Shown piece after piece: positions 30,074 to 38,451 of a stretch of 55,071 nucleotides of DNA. The position numbers were made by a program, and so were the translations under genes. Position 1 is the stretch's first letter. Every line of letters begins with the position of its first letter. This stretch comes from a virus. The stretch spans positions 1 to 55,071 of IMG/VR virus record IMGVR_UViG_3300005613_003983. One strand, given 5' to 3'. Under the pieces are notes generated by a model that worked only from the letters and a program-made list of their open reading frames with translations, was not told the origin of the DNA and ran no database searches.

Positions 30074-30283
30074 ATGAAAAAGGTTTTAATCAATGTTATT
30101 AGGGGGTTTATTAAAATACCACTTATTCTTCTTTTTTATCTTTTTATGATTCCTTTAATAATACTTTCGGAAATGGAAGATTGTGGTAGTGGTAAGGGTT
30201 GGAGCAATAATGGATTTTTCTGGAATTTAATAAAAAAATTAGAAATAAAAAAATTAGAAAGGAGAGTTATAAATGCAATATAA
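30074..30283 (+). CDS. Small membrane protein
   Basis: 69 aa. One membrane segment (FIKIPLILLFYLFMIPLIIL), then a Gly-rich stretch and a basic tail. Unknown. Confidence 0.55.
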   Translation: MKKVLINVIRGFIKIPLILLFYLFMIPLIILSEMEDCGSGKGWSNNGFFWNLIKKLEIKKLERRVINAI

Positions 30284-30704
30284 AGTTACTGATAGACAAT
30301 TGAAAAAAGAGAAAGAAAGATTAACAAATCAAAAGGTTCAAATGGGACAAACAAAAGCAATGAGGGATTATTTTAGTTTTAACTCTTTGCCTTATAAGAC
30401 ACAAGAGGAAATTAGGAAAAAATGGGATGATTATTATTTAAAAGTTAAAGAATCAGATGGTTGTAAAGAGTATAGAAAAATACTAGAAGTCTTTAAAAAA
30501 GGAGATATGGAAAAAGTAAGAAAATTAAGTCAAAAAGCAAGAAAAAGATTAGAAGAGGGAAGTTTTATGCCTACTCCTAAAGAAAGAGACCCTTGGGAAT
30601 ATAATCATGGAATTTATGCGAGATATAGACAAATTTGTAGTAGAATTAAAAATATAAGTTTTAAATTAACTGGGAGCAAAGATACATCAGAGATTTTTGC
30701 ATAA
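30273..30704 (+). CDS. Basic helical protein of unknown function
   Basis: 143 aa, MQYKVTDRQLKKEKERLTNQ...; AAAGGAG lies in the upstream gene, which it overlaps. Almost wholly helical and charged. Unknown. Confidence 0.55.
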   Translation: MQYKVTDRQLKKEKERLTNQKVQMGQTKAMRDYFSFNSLPYKTQEEIRKKWDDYYLKVKESDGCKEYRKILEVFKKGDMEKVRKLSQKARKRLEEGSFMPTPKERDPWEYNHGIYARYRQICSRIKNISFKLTGSKDTSEIFA

Positions 30705-30726
30705 GTTTTTAAAAGGAGAATAAAAA

Positions 30727-31107
30727 ATGTATGGCAAAGTTGAATATGATGGATTGCAAGACGCTTTTCTTTGTGAGTTTCCTGTAAGGGGAAAAGATGG
30801 AAAGTTAAGAACTTGTGGTAAATGGTGTAAAGACTTAATTAGACACATTACTAGACATCATGGAGTTACTGGAAAACAATATAAAAAACTATTAGGATTA
30901 AATCTTAACGAGCCTTTAATGAGTGAAGACACAAGAAATAAGTTGAGAAAGGCTAATAGAAAATATAAAACCTATGAAAATTTAAAAATAGGTGAAAAAT
31001 ATAGATTTAAAAAGGGAGAAAATAAAACACAAAGTTATCAAAGAAGTGAACAAACTAAGAGGAGGTTAAGAAATTTAAAAAATGTTGTAAAAGGAGGTGT
31101 AAAATAG
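30727..31107 (+). CDS. MucR/Ros-like zinc-finger protein
   Basis: 126 aa. C-x-EF ... CGKWCKDLIRHITRHHGVTG, then KQYKKLLGLNLNEPLMS, parallels the MucR/Ros zinc finger (C..C/L..H....HG.t..eY....gL). The basic C-terminus would bind DNA. Likely a transcriptional regulator. Located just before recA. Confidence 0.65.
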   Translation: MYGKVEYDGLQDAFLCEFPVRGKDGKLRTCGKWCKDLIRHITRHHGVTGKQYKKLLGLNLNEPLMSEDTRNKLRKANRKYKTYENLKIGEKYRFKKGENKTQSYQRSEQTKRRLRNLKNVVKGGVK

Positions 31108-31113
31108 TATAAT
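31085..31113 (+). promoter_or_regulatory. Weaker promoter before recA
   Basis: TTGTAA, 17-bp spacer ending AAAATAG, TATAAT. Resembles the other promoters but with a poor -35. It overlaps the 3' end of the MucR-like gene. Confidence 0.45.
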
Positions 31114-31134
31114 ATGATAAAGAAAGAAGAAGAT

Positions 31135-31389
31135 ATGAATAAAAAGGAAAATTTTGAAACTTCTCAAATTCATGTTGTTGTTTGGCTTCAAATGAATGGT
31201 TTTCCTATAAAAGAAATAATTTGGTCTAGTGATGATAGAGCTGTTTTTGTTTTTAAAAATTTCAAAGGTAGAGAAAAATTAATTCAAGATTTTTTTAAGG
31301 AAGAAAAATTACAAAAATATATTTCTGTTTCACAAGAAACAAGAGCTAGGATGTATGCTTGTAAACCATCTAATAGACGTAGAATATGA
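31135..31389 (+). CDS. DUF5659-like small protein
   Basis: 84 aa. An ATG at 31114 is directly after the -10 box, so 31135 is preferred. FETSQIHVVVWLQMNGF ... DRAVFVFKNFKGREKLIQDF fits the DUF5659 pattern of small phage proteins. It overlaps recA by ATGA. Confidence 0.55.
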   Translation: MNKKENFETSQIHVVVWLQMNGFPIKEIIWSSDDRAVFVFKNFKGREKLIQDFFKEEKLQKYISVSQETRARMYACKPSNRRRI

Positions 31390-33416
31390 GAGACAGCTTA
31401 GGAAAAGCAATTTTGAAAATAAATAAAAAGTTTGGAGAGAATACAATCGGAAGATTAGACAAAATGCCATCTATTCAAGCTGAACGAATTTCTTCTGGTT
31501 CTCCTTATCTCGATTGGTGTACTGGTGGTGGTTTTCCTTTAGGTAAAACTATTGAACTTTATGGTCCTTATTCCTCTGGTAAATCTTTAATTGCTCTTAA
31601 AACAATTGCCGAAGCTCAAAAGAAGGGTTTAAAATGTGTTTATCTTGATTCTGAAAATGCTTTTGATCCTAACTTTGCTAGTAAAATAGGAGTTAATATT
31701 AATGAGTTAATAATTTCACAGGTTTCGGCAGGAGAAGAAGTTTTTGATATTGTTGATATGCTTCTTGATTCTAGTGTTTCTATTATTGTTATTGATAGTG
31801 TTGCCTCTCTTGTTCCTAAATATGAAATGGAAGAATCTGTAGAAAAACAAACAATGGCTTTACAAGCTAGATTAATGAGTAAAGCACTTAGAAAGATAAC
31901 GGGAAAGGCATCTAAAAATAATACTTTAATATTTTTTATTAATCAAATAAGAGAAAAGATAGGTTGCTTTCAATACAATACAAGAGTTGTTTTAGAAAGT
32001 GGGGAAACAGAAAAAATAGGATATTTGGTTAATAATAAAACTAAATGTAATGTGCTTTCTTATAATACTGAAAAAAACATTATCGAACCTACATCAATTA
32101 CTAATTGGTTCATAAACGGTAATGCTTATTATTTTCTCCACTTTAGATTTAAAAAACCACAAGGTAGAGGTAGGGGTGAGTTTGGTTGTACTCCCGACCA
32201 TAAGATAATGATTAAACCAGGTATCTATAAAAAAGCAAAAGATATAAAGGTTGGCGATAAAATATTAACTATAATAAATGATTGGATACCAAGTAATCTT
32301 CAAAAAGAAATCATAATTGGTGGATTATTGGGTGATGGTTGCTTAAGAAATGTTGGTGATGCTAAATATCAATATAGAGAAACTCATTGTAAAGAACAAG
32401 ATGATTATATTCGTTGGAAATCTGGTTATTTTGATACTAAAACAATGGGAAGACATAAATATGGTGGATTATATTTTGAGACTTTTTTAAGCACGACATT
32501 TGAAGAACAATATATTAAATTCTATTCAGGTGGTAAAAAAATTAAAATACCAAAAGATATTAAATTAACTCCTTTAATTTTAGCTATTTGGTATCAAGAT
32601 GATGGATATTTGGCAAACAAAGATAAAAAAGCTATTGTTTTAGCTACTAATTGTTTTAGAAAACAATCAATAGAAAATTTACGAGAAGCATTAAGAAAAC
32701 AGTTCAATATAGAAACGGGCATTAAAAGTAGAAAACATGGTTCAGAAATAGAATTGACTTTGGGGAACAAAGATACTTTAAAATTCTTTGAAATATGCGG
32801 GAATTTTATTCATCCTTCAATGTATTATAAATTACCAAATTATGGGAAAGAAAAAAATCTAACTTTATTTATTCCTTCGTTACCAGAAAAAGAATTTGAA
32901 GTTAAAAAACAAATTCTTAAATATAGTTATGTTACTCATAAATATAGTAAGCCAAAAACAAGAAGCATGGTTAAGTTCGACATAGAAACAAAAAATCATA
33001 ATTATTTAGCTGATGGAGCTATTGTTCATAATTCATATGGAAATCCTGAAATAACAAGTGGTGGTAGGGCTTTAGGATTTTATGCTTCTTTAAGGATTGT
33101 TGTCCGTAAAGGTGAATTACTTAAAGAGGATAAAATAGTAACAGGACAAGTAGTTAAATTTAAAGTAACCAAATCAAAAATATGTCAACCTTTTAGAGAT
33201 GGTTATTTTATTTTTTATCATCCAAATCCTGCTCATCCTGATTTAGAATTGTTTGATACGTCTGATGAATTAGTATCAATGTTGCTTATCCAAGAAAAGA
33301 TTAAGAGGAGAGGAGCTTATTATGATGTGTTAGAACAAACATTTCAAGGCAGAGAAGAATTAGAAAGAGAAATTAGAAGTAATAAAAAGTTTAGAAAGAA
33401 ATTAGAGAAATTATGA
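31386..33416 (+). CDS. recA: RecA recombinase containing an intein
   Basis: 676-aa precursor. N-extein: P-loop GPYSSGKS, YLDSENAFDP, VIDSVASLVPKYE, QARLMSKALRKI, FINQIREKIG. C-extein: SYGNPEITSGGRALGFYASL and a shortened C-terminal domain. Residues 194-549 are an intein, so the spliced protein is about 320 aa, near normal RecA length. It would catalyse strand exchange in phage recombination and repair together with the Rad52-like protein and SSB. Confidence 0.92.
   Translation: MRDSLGKAILKINKKFGENTIGRLDKMPSIQAERISSGSPYLDWCTGGGFPLGKTIELYGPYSSGKSLIALKTIAEAQKKGLKCVYLDSENAFDPNFASKIGVNINELIISQVSAGEEVFDIVDMLLDSSVSIIVIDSVASLVPKYEMEESVEKQTMALQARLMSKALRKITGKASKNNTLIFFINQIREKIGCFQYNTRVVLESGETEKIGYLVNNKTKCNVLSYNTEKNIIEPTSITNWFINGNAYYFLHFRFKKPQGRGRGEFGCTPDHKIMIKPGIYKKAKDIKVGDKILTIINDWIPSNLQKEIIIGGLLGDGCLRNVGDAKYQYRETHCKEQDDYIRWKSGYFDTKTMGRHKYGGLYFETFLSTTFEEQYIKFYSGGKKIKIPKDIKLTPLILAIWYQDDGYLANKDKKAIVLATNCFRKQSIENLREALRKQFNIETGIKSRKHGSEIELTLGNKDTLKFFEICGNFIHPSMYYKLPNYGKEKNLTLFIPSLPEKEFEVKKQILKYSYVTHKYSKPKTRSMVKFDIETKNHNYLADGAIVHNSYGNPEITSGGRALGFYASLRIVVRKGELLKEDKIVTGQVVKFKVTKSKICQPFRDGYFIFYHPNPAHPDLELFDTSDELVSMLLIQEKIKRRGAYYDVLEQTFQGREELEREIRSNKKFRKKLEKL
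31965..33032 (+). mobile_element. RecA intein with LAGLIDADG endonuclease
   Basis: 356 aa from CFQYNTRVVLESGE to DGAIVHN, followed by Ser. First residue Cys, last two His-Asn, +1 Ser: all splicing residues are present. GCTPDHKIMI is the block B His region. LAGLIDADG motifs are IIGGLLGDGCLR and LAIWYQDDGYL. Inserted at a classic RecA site between REKIG and the conserved (F/Y)GNPE. Confidence 0.92.
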
Positions 33417-33509
33417 AAATTCATAAAGTAGATTATAAAAAAATACCAAATAATTTTATTTATAAATCTTTTAATATATAAAATAAAGAGTTTTAGGAAA
33501 GGAGTAAAT

Positions 33510-33917
33510 ATGGCAACACGAAGTCTAAATAAAGTAATGTTGATTGGTAATTTAACAAAAGACCCAGAATTAAAATATACATCGCAAGGAACAGCGGTTG
33601 TTAATATGACAATTGCTACTAATAGGTCATGGAAAAATGCTAAAGGAGAAGCTCAAGATGAGGCGACTTTTCATAGAATTGTTGCTTGGCAAAAGTTAGC
33701 AGAAATTTGTAGTAAGCTTTTATTTAAAGGAAGGAAAGTTTATATTGAGGGCAGGCTTGTTACTAGAAGTTGGGACGATGAGCATGGAAATAAAAAATAT
33801 GTAACAGAAATAGTAGCAAATGAACTGCTTTTATTAGATAGTAAAAGGAAAGAAGGAGTTAAACTAACAGAACAGGTTGCTGACACTCCACCAGAACCAG
33901 AAAAGGAGGTGATATAA
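33510..33917 (+). CDS. ssb: Single-stranded DNA-binding protein
   Basis: 135 aa. SLNKVMLIGNLTKDPELKYT, TFHRIVAWQKLAEICSKLLF, GRKVYIEGRL and EIVANELLLLDSKRK make a typical bacterial SSB OB-fold. The short C-terminal tail ends PEPEKEVI rather than the canonical DDDIPF, so contact with host SSB partners may differ. Located behind recA with AGGAAAGGAG. Confidence 0.93.
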   Translation: MATRSLNKVMLIGNLTKDPELKYTSQGTAVVNMTIATNRSWKNAKGEAQDEATFHRIVAWQKLAEICSKLLFKGRKVYIEGRLVTRSWDDEHGNKKYVTEIVANELLLLDSKRKEGVKLTEQVADTPPEPEKEVI

Positions 33918-34025
33918 ATGCCACTATTAATGTTAGTACCAGAATTAAAATTCGTTTTATTTTTAGTCGGAATTATTAGTTTGATTTATGTTTTTAGGAG
34001 GAAAATATGGAAGACATCACAATGA
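33918..34025 (+). CDS. Small membrane peptide
   Basis: 35 aa, MPLLMLVPELKFVLFLVGII..., behind AAAAGGAGGTG. It overlaps the next gene, whose ribosome binding site (AGGAGG) lies within its basic C-terminus. Unknown. Confidence 0.5.
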   Translation: MPLLMLVPELKFVLFLVGIISLIYVFRRKIWKTSQ

Positions 34026-34216
34026 TAATTATCTGGATTACTTTTGCAATTCTTTGTTATGCAGTAGCAGAAAAAAAGGGAAGAAATAAGTTAATTGCTT
34101 TTGGCTTGGGAATATTTTTTGGAATATTTGCTTTGATTTATTATGTAGTCGCCAAAGGCTCAGATGAATATGAGCTTAAAGAAGCAGAAAAGAAAATAGC
34201 AAAACTTAAAAAATAA
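34007..34216 (+). CDS. Small two-segment membrane protein
   Basis: 69 aa with two hydrophobic segments (MIIIWITFAILCYAV and LGIFFGIFALIYYVV) and a charged C-terminal helix. Unknown. Confidence 0.55.
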   Translation: MEDITMIIIWITFAILCYAVAEKKGRNKLIAFGLGIFFGIFALIYYVVAKGSDEYELKEAEKKIAKLKK

Positions 34217-34231
34217 AGTGGGTAAAATAGT

Positions 34232-34486
34232 ATGGGAATAAAAAGAGATAGAGTTCTTTTATTAGGATTTTTTATAATATTACTATTAGCAATATTTGGT
34301 TTTTATAATTATATTTTCTTACCCATGAATGTAAAAGCACAAAATTCTAATCGTAGTGATATTTTTCGTTATGAAACGGGTGGTTATTCTGGAAAGGTTT
34401 GGAGGTTTATGGATACAGAATTAGGCATTGGTTGTTATTGGATAACGGGAATAGGAAATTTTTCTTGTGTAAAATATGTAAGATAA
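34232..34486 (+). CDS. Membrane-anchored or secreted small protein
   Basis: 84 aa. Basic start, then an N-terminal membrane segment (VLLLGFFIILLLAIFGFYNY), then an outside domain of about 50 aa with two Cys (CYWITGIGNFSC) that could form a disulphide. Unknown; superinfection exclusion is one possibility. Confidence 0.5.
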   Translation: MGIKRDRVLLLGFFIILLLAIFGFYNYIFLPMNVKAQNSNRSDIFRYETGGYSGKVWRFMDTELGIGCYWITGIGNFSCVKYVR

Positions 34487-34501
34487 GGAGGTGAAATAAA
34501 T

Positions 34502-34765
34502 ATGAAATTAGCAGATGGAGGAGGAGGAGCTAAACATCCTTTTTTACCAAATCCTACAGCGACAGCAATTCCAATTTTAAGACCAACTATTACGAGTATT
34601 GTTTATCCCAAACCAACAACAACTCCAATAAATGGAAAAAGTAATTTATTTCCTTTTATTTTAATTTTAATAGCATTAATTCTAATTATTGGTTGGTTTT
34701 TAGGCAAGTTTTTACATCATAGTAGATTGACAGGATTTTTTAAGAAAAGGGGTAAGTTATTGTGA
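34502..34765 (+). CDS. Pro/Thr-rich single-pass membrane protein
   Basis: 87 aa. Glycine- and Pro/Thr-rich N-terminal part (PTATAIPILRPTITS), then a membrane segment (FPFILILIALILIIGWFLG) and a basic tail. Behind AAGGAGGTG. Unknown. Confidence 0.55.
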   Translation: MKLADGGGGAKHPFLPNPTATAIPILRPTITSIVYPKPTTTPINGKSNLFPFILILIALILIIGWFLGKFLHHSRLTGFFKKRGKLL

Positions 34766-35070
34766 AAAAGTGGAGAAAAAAAGAAATTAAGGATGCGGTA
34801 GATTTTAAAGGAAAACTAACTCCTAGAAGTGGTGGGTATTTTTCTTTTCCTGGTGATGTTACAACGGATACATTTTTAATAGATAGTAAGGTTACAGAAA
34901 AAAGAAGTTTTAGCATTACAGAAAACATGTGGAAAAAAGTTTTTACCGAAGCATTAAAATCAAGAAGGTTACCATGTTTGTCTATTTCCCTAATTAATTA
35001 TGGAATTGATTTAGTAGTTTTAGATAAAAATGATTTTGTAAGTTTTTTAAAAAAGGGTGATAAAATATAA
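34762..35070 (+). CDS. PD-(D/E)XK nuclease / Holliday-junction-resolvase-like protein
   Basis: 102 aa from GTG. PRSGGYFSFPGDVTTDTFLI, then DSKVTEKRSFSITENMWKKV, has the GDV ... (I)DSK arrangement of a PD-(D/E)XK active site as in Hjc/VRR-type resolvases. It is short for the family. The position near recA and ssb fits recombination. Moderately sure. Confidence 0.5.
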   Translation: MKKWRKKEIKDAVDFKGKLTPRSGGYFSFPGDVTTDTFLIDSKVTEKRSFSITENMWKKVFTEALKSRRLPCLSISLINYGIDLVVLDKNDFVSFLKKGDKI

Positions 35071-35093
35071 AAACTAAGTTTAATCTTGAAACA

Positions 35094-35183
35094 ATGATAG
35101 ATAAAGCTAAATGCAAGTTTTGTCGTTGTAAAAAGATTTATAAAGATGGTAAATGTGTGAGTTGTGGGAAGAAAAATGAATAA
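35094..35183 (+). CDS. Mini zinc-ribbon peptide
   Basis: 29 aa with CKFCRC ... CVSCG (two CxxC pairs). No strong ribosome binding site. It overlaps the RNA ligase gene by eight bases. Low to moderate confidence. Confidence 0.4.
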   Translation: MIDKAKCKFCRCKKIYKDGKCVSCGKKNE

Positions 35184-36111
35184 AGTTCCAAGCTATCCAA
35201 AAATATTAGCTGTTGGCGCTGAACCAATACAGCAATTATTTGATGATGAGGTTGAAGTTACAGAGAAAATAGATGGTTCTATGTTTGCTTTTGGTGTTAC
35301 TGAAACAGATGGACATAAAGAATTAACAATAAGAAGTAAGGGGGTTCAGATATTCGTTGATAATATCCCCAAAATGTTTAAAAAGGCAGTTGATTATATT
35401 CTTACAATAGAAGATAAAATTTTAGAATTACCTCCAGAAACATATTTTTATACAGAATACCTTGCTAAACCAAAACATAATGTTTTAGCTTATGATCGAG
35501 TTCCTAAGAATAATTTAATCCTTTTTGGTGTCTGTGTAGAGAATGGGTGGGTTAAAGACTGGAAAAAGCTAAAAGGATTGGCAGATAAGCTGGAAATAGA
35601 AGTTGTTCCTTTGTTGGTTCAAAAGAAAATCAAGACAATAGAAGACTTAAAAGAGATTTTGGAAATGAAAAGCGTGTTGGGAAATGAAATAGTTGAAGGA
35701 ATAGTTGTTAAAAATTATAAACAATTATGGATGCTTGGTAATAGAGTTTATCCTCAATTTGGTAAGTATGTTAGAGAGGTTTTTAAAGAAAGGCATTTGA
35801 ATGAATGGAGCAAAGGTCATAAACCAAAAGATATTTTAAGAGAATATATTGAAGGATTTAGAACAGAAGCAAGATGGTTAAAAGGAATACAGCATTTAAA
35901 GGAAAAAGGTGAATTAGAATTTCAACCAAGAGATATTGGTAAATTAATGAAAGAAATACATTTAGACATAGTTGCTGAAGAAAAAGAAAATATTAAAAAA
36001 GAACTTTATAAAATGTTTATTAAACGGATTAAAAGAAAAGCTACTGCAGGTTTTGCTGAATTTTATAAAACTTGGTTAGCAGAAAGAGTTTTAGAGAAAG
36101 GAGGTAAATGA
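35176..36111 (+). CDS. RNA ligase, nucleotidyltransferase type
   Basis: 311 aa from the ATG MNKVPSYPKI; a GTG at 35164 would overlap the zinc-ribbon gene. EKIDGSMFAF is the adenylated-lysine motif (KxDGS). Further motifs are TIRSKG, TYFYTEYLAKPKHNVLAYDR, EIVEGIVVKNYK (motif IV, EG-x-V) and WMLGNRVYPQFGKYV (motif V region). This matches T4 Rnl2-like or related phage ligases that reseal nicked RNA. Roughly 90 extra C-terminal residues are helical. One of three RNA ligases in the window. Confidence 0.75.
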   Translation: MNKVPSYPKILAVGAEPIQQLFDDEVEVTEKIDGSMFAFGVTETDGHKELTIRSKGVQIFVDNIPKMFKKAVDYILTIEDKILELPPETYFYTEYLAKPKHNVLAYDRVPKNNLILFGVCVENGWVKDWKKLKGLADKLEIEVVPLLVQKKIKTIEDLKEILEMKSVLGNEIVEGIVVKNYKQLWMLGNRVYPQFGKYVREVFKERHLNEWSKGHKPKDILREYIEGFRTEARWLKGIQHLKEKGELEFQPRDIGKLMKEIHLDIVAEEKENIKKELYKMFIKRIKRKATAGFAEFYKTWLAERVLEKGGK

Positions 36112-36344
36112 TGAAAAATAGACTTAGATATCTTGATATATCTACACAAGTAATTGCCGATATTCTTAAATTAGCTTCTAAAGATGCATTGCCTAAAGAT
36201 GCTCAAATTATAAGAACTCGTTATAACGAACTTACTAATTGTTGGAGACTTGTAATTCACAGCAAAGAATTTGATATTGTACCAGAAGGTGGAGCGATTG
36301 AAAAGCATGGAGAACCAATAATTTCCTCTAATGTGTTAAAATAG
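36108..36344 (+). CDS. Small protein of unknown function
   Basis: 78 aa, begins at tandem ATGs behind AAAGGAGG. LRYLDISTQVIADILKLASK, then ELTNCWRLVIHSKEFDIVPE resembles small phage proteins with a beta-sheet C-terminus. Unknown. Confidence 0.6.
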   Translation: MMKNRLRYLDISTQVIADILKLASKDALPKDAQIIRTRYNELTNCWRLVIHSKEFDIVPEGGAIEKHGEPIISSNVLK

Positions 36345-36367
36345 GGGTTGAGGATTTTTCCTCAATT

Positions 36368-36502
36368 ATGTTAGAATTAATATTGGCAGCAGGAATTGCT
36401 ATCTTGCTTTATGCTACTTATGTTTTTTTAGGAAAAGGAGAAAAAAGCATAGAAGAACGCCATAAAAGATTCTTTTGTAGAAACGGAAAACCGTTAAAGT
36501 AA
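36368..36502 (+). CDS. Small membrane protein, possibly extended by frameshift to 36651
   Basis: 44 aa, MLELILAAGIAILLYATYVF..., one membrane segment and a basic tail ending RFFCRNGKPLK. From the AAAA at 36487-36490 the -1 frame stays open to 36651 and continues TVKVKRVKLLTVGQKTHYFI ..., with no usable start codon of its own. A frameshift or one-base error may join them. Confidence 0.45.
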   Translation: MLELILAAGIAILLYATYVFLGKGEKSIEERHKRFFCRNGKPLK

Positions 36503-36607
36503 AAAGGGTTAAATTATTAACTGTTGGTCAAAAAACTCATTATTTTATTCTTACAGATGCAGAATTTAAACCAAAGAAATTAAAAAAGGTTCAATTTCTT
36601 GATAAGA

Positions 36608-36808
36608 ATGAAAAGTTTAAAAAGGTCATTAAAAAGCCAACAAGTAAATAAATTAATAGATTTACTAAAAAGTTCATATAAGCTAAATAAAAGCTATAGA
36701 ATGAATATTTTTTGGTATTATAAAAATAGACTTGAGAGATTTTATAAGGAAAAGACAATAATAGGATTAAAAAGTAGAGTAATTAATAAAGTAGGATTTA
36801 ATTTTTAG
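36608..36808 (+). CDS. Small basic protein, doubtful
   Basis: 66 aa, MKSLKRSLKSQQVNKLIDLL..., very Lys/Arg-rich. No clear ribosome binding site, and it overlaps the frameshift extension above. It may not be real. Confidence 0.35.
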   Translation: MKSLKRSLKSQQVNKLIDLLKSSYKLNKSYRMNIFWYYKNRLERFYKEKTIIGLKSRVINKVGFNF

Positions 36809-36848
36809 AGAAGATGGGTTCGATTTTCGCCCGATATCCAAGCAAAAT

Positions 36849-36921
36849 CAGAGATTAGCTTAGCTGGTAGAGCATATCGTTTGGGACGATAAGGTCATAG
36901 GTTCGATCCCTATATCTTTGA
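36849..36921 (+). tRNA. tRNA-Pro(TGG), free-standing
   Basis: Cloverleaf by eye. Acceptor CAGAGAT/ATCTTTG (36849-36855/36914-36920, one G-U), D-stem GCTT/GAGC. Anticodon stem TATCG/CGATA with loop TTTGGGA (anticodon TGG, 36882-36884, G37). T-arm ATAGG-TTCGATC-CCTAT, discriminator A at 36921. CCA is not encoded. C1-G72 and A73 fit tRNA-Pro. Same anticodon as the tRNA in rtcB but otherwise different. Confidence 0.92.
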
Positions 36922-36939
36922 TTAGTTAAAGGAAAAGTT

Positions 36940-37269
36940 ATGAGTAAAGCATGGAAAGATTTAGAAAAAACTACAGCTAAAATCCTCGGAGGTAAGCGAG
37001 TTATTCGCACATCTTATGGTGAAAAAAATGTAGATGTAAAAATTAAGGATTTTCCTCGTTTTAAAATTGATACCAAGCGTTATAAAAAATTCCGTGTTTT
37101 TTCCTTATATGAAGAAGTGAGAAAGAGATATTGTAAAAAACCTCATGATGAACCAATTCTTATTTTAAGACAACATAATAAAAAAACTAAATTAGCAGTT
37201 ATAGACTTATTATTACTTGGTGAGTTTTTAGATTTTATTAGACGGAAAGAAGGACAAGATGCATTTTGA
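36940..37269 (+). CDS. PD-(D/E)XK nuclease-like (resolvase-type) protein
   Basis: 109 aa. WKDLEKTTAKILGGKRVIRT, NVDVKIKDFPRFKIDTKRYK and EEVRKRYCKKPHDEPILILR fit small Holliday-junction-resolvase-type or related PD-(D/E)XK nucleases: E in the first helix, DV, then DxK. Behind AAAGGAAAAG; overlaps queD. Confidence 0.55.
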   Translation: MSKAWKDLEKTTAKILGGKRVIRTSYGEKNVDVKIKDFPRFKIDTKRYKKFRVFSLYEEVRKRYCKKPHDEPILILRQHNKKTKLAVIDLLLLGEFLDFIRRKEGQDAF

Positions 37270-37750
37270 AAAAGGTATTCTTACTCAATTTAAACAAGAT
37301 AAAAGAACAGAGACTTCAAAATACTTACTTGAGGTAGAAACTGGATTTGAAGCGGCTCATAGATTAAATGATTACCACGGTAATTGTAAAAGAATTCATG
37401 GACATTCTTATAAAGTTATAGTGGCTATACAATCAAAAGAATTAAATCATTGGGGAGCAGTAATAGATTTTAAAGATTTAAAAGAATTGATAAAAAAACA
37501 TATTGCAGGAAAATACGACCATAAATTAATTTTAAGAAATAAAGATAAATTAAACGACAAAATAGGTAAGGCGCTTCCTAAATCTTGGATTGTATGGATG
37601 AATAATAATCCTACTGCGGAAAATTTAGCCAAAGACATTTATAAAAACCTTTTACCAGTATTCAAAATTATTACAAAGGGAATTGAACTTGTTAGTGTTA
37701 ATGTTTTAGAAACATCGACAAGTTCAGCTACTTATTATGCTAAAAGTTAA
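37259..37750 (+). CDS. queD: 6-carboxy-tetrahydropterin synthase
   Basis: 163 aa. FEAAHRL and CKRIHGHSYKV (zinc histidines and catalytic Cys), YDHKLIL, PTAENLA and VLETSTSSATYY are the QueD/PTPS signature. It converts 7,8-dihydroneopterin triphosphate to CPH4, step two of preQ0 synthesis. About 25 extra N-terminal residues compared with the minimal enzyme. Overlaps queE by 14 bases, so one operon. Confidence 0.9.
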   Translation: MHFEKGILTQFKQDKRTETSKYLLEVETGFEAAHRLNDYHGNCKRIHGHSYKVIVAIQSKELNHWGAVIDFKDLKELIKKHIAGKYDHKLILRNKDKLNDKIGKALPKSWIVWMNNNPTAENLAKDIYKNLLPVFKIITKGIELVSVNVLETSTSSATYYAKS

Positions 37751-38393
37751 CGAAATATTTTATTCAATTCAGGGAGAAGGACAAAAAACAGGTTATCCTT
37801 GTGTTTTTCTTCGTCTTTTTGGTTGTAACATGAGGTGTAAATGGTGCGATACTAAATATGCCTTAGAACCTTCTAAAGATTTTAAGAAAATGAAGATTGA
37901 CCAAGTTATTAAAGAGATTAAAAAATATGGAGTTAAATATGTTTGTATTACAGGAGGAGAACCACTTTTACAAGAGAAAGAGGTCGAGACATTAATTATA
38001 TCAATGCCTGGTTTTACGTTTGAAATTAACACAAATGGCAGTTTACCGATTAATGTACCATTTTGGATTAAAAAGGATAGAGTTCGTTATGTTGTTGATT
38101 ATAAATTACCATCATCGGGAATGTGGGGAAGGTTTTTATGGAAGAATGTAGAATTTCTAGACGAAAAAGATGATATTGTGATGGTAATTAAAAATAGGGA
38201 AGATTATAAAATAGCGAGAGAAACGTCTAAAGCAATAAAAGAAATAAGTAGTGCAAATATAATTTTTTCTCCTTGTTGGGGAGATATGTCTAAACAAAAA
38301 TTAGTAAAATGGATTTTAGAGGATAAATTAAATGCAAGACTGGGTTTACAAATTCATAAAGTTATATATGGTCCTATTAGGAGGGGAGTATGA
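37737..38393 (+). CDS. queE: 7-carboxy-7-deazaguanine synthase (radical SAM)
   Basis: 218 aa. FYSIQGEGQKTGYPCVFLRL, the cluster motif CNMRCKWCDT, ITGGEPLLQ, FEINTNGS and VDYKLPSSGM are diagnostic for QueE. It makes CDG from CPH4 using SAM and a 4Fe-4S cluster. The stop overlaps the start of the interrupted ugd stub. Confidence 0.93.
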   Translation: MLKVNEIFYSIQGEGQKTGYPCVFLRLFGCNMRCKWCDTKYALEPSKDFKKMKIDQVIKEIKKYGVKYVCITGGEPLLQEKEVETLIISMPGFTFEINTNGSLPINVPFWIKKDRVRYVVDYKLPSSGMWGRFLWKNVEFLDEKDDIVMVIKNREDYKIARETSKAIKEISSANIIFSPCWGDMSKQKLVKWILEDKLNARLGLQIHKVIYGPIRRGV

Positions 38394-38437
38394 AAAAAAT
38401 AGGAGTAATTGGTCATCAATTATTATTACATTTTTAA
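38390..38437 (+). pseudogene. 5' stub of the nucleotide-sugar dehydrogenase gene cut off by HNH insertion
   Basis: A 15-codon frame starts MKKIGVIGHQ behind AGGAGGGGAGT, the best ribosome binding site in this region. MKKIGVIG is a typical Rossmann N-terminus and parallels MKKSTIAVIG of the dehydrogenase at 38839. The HNH gene starts right after it. Inferred remnant of the original 5' end. Confidence 0.45.
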
Positions 38438-38451
38438 TATATAATAAGGCT

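Noticed and set aside
33413-33481. 22-codon frame after recA (MKIHKVDYKKIPNN...)
   Set aside because: It has no ribosome binding site, is very AT-rich and has no other support; left unannotated.
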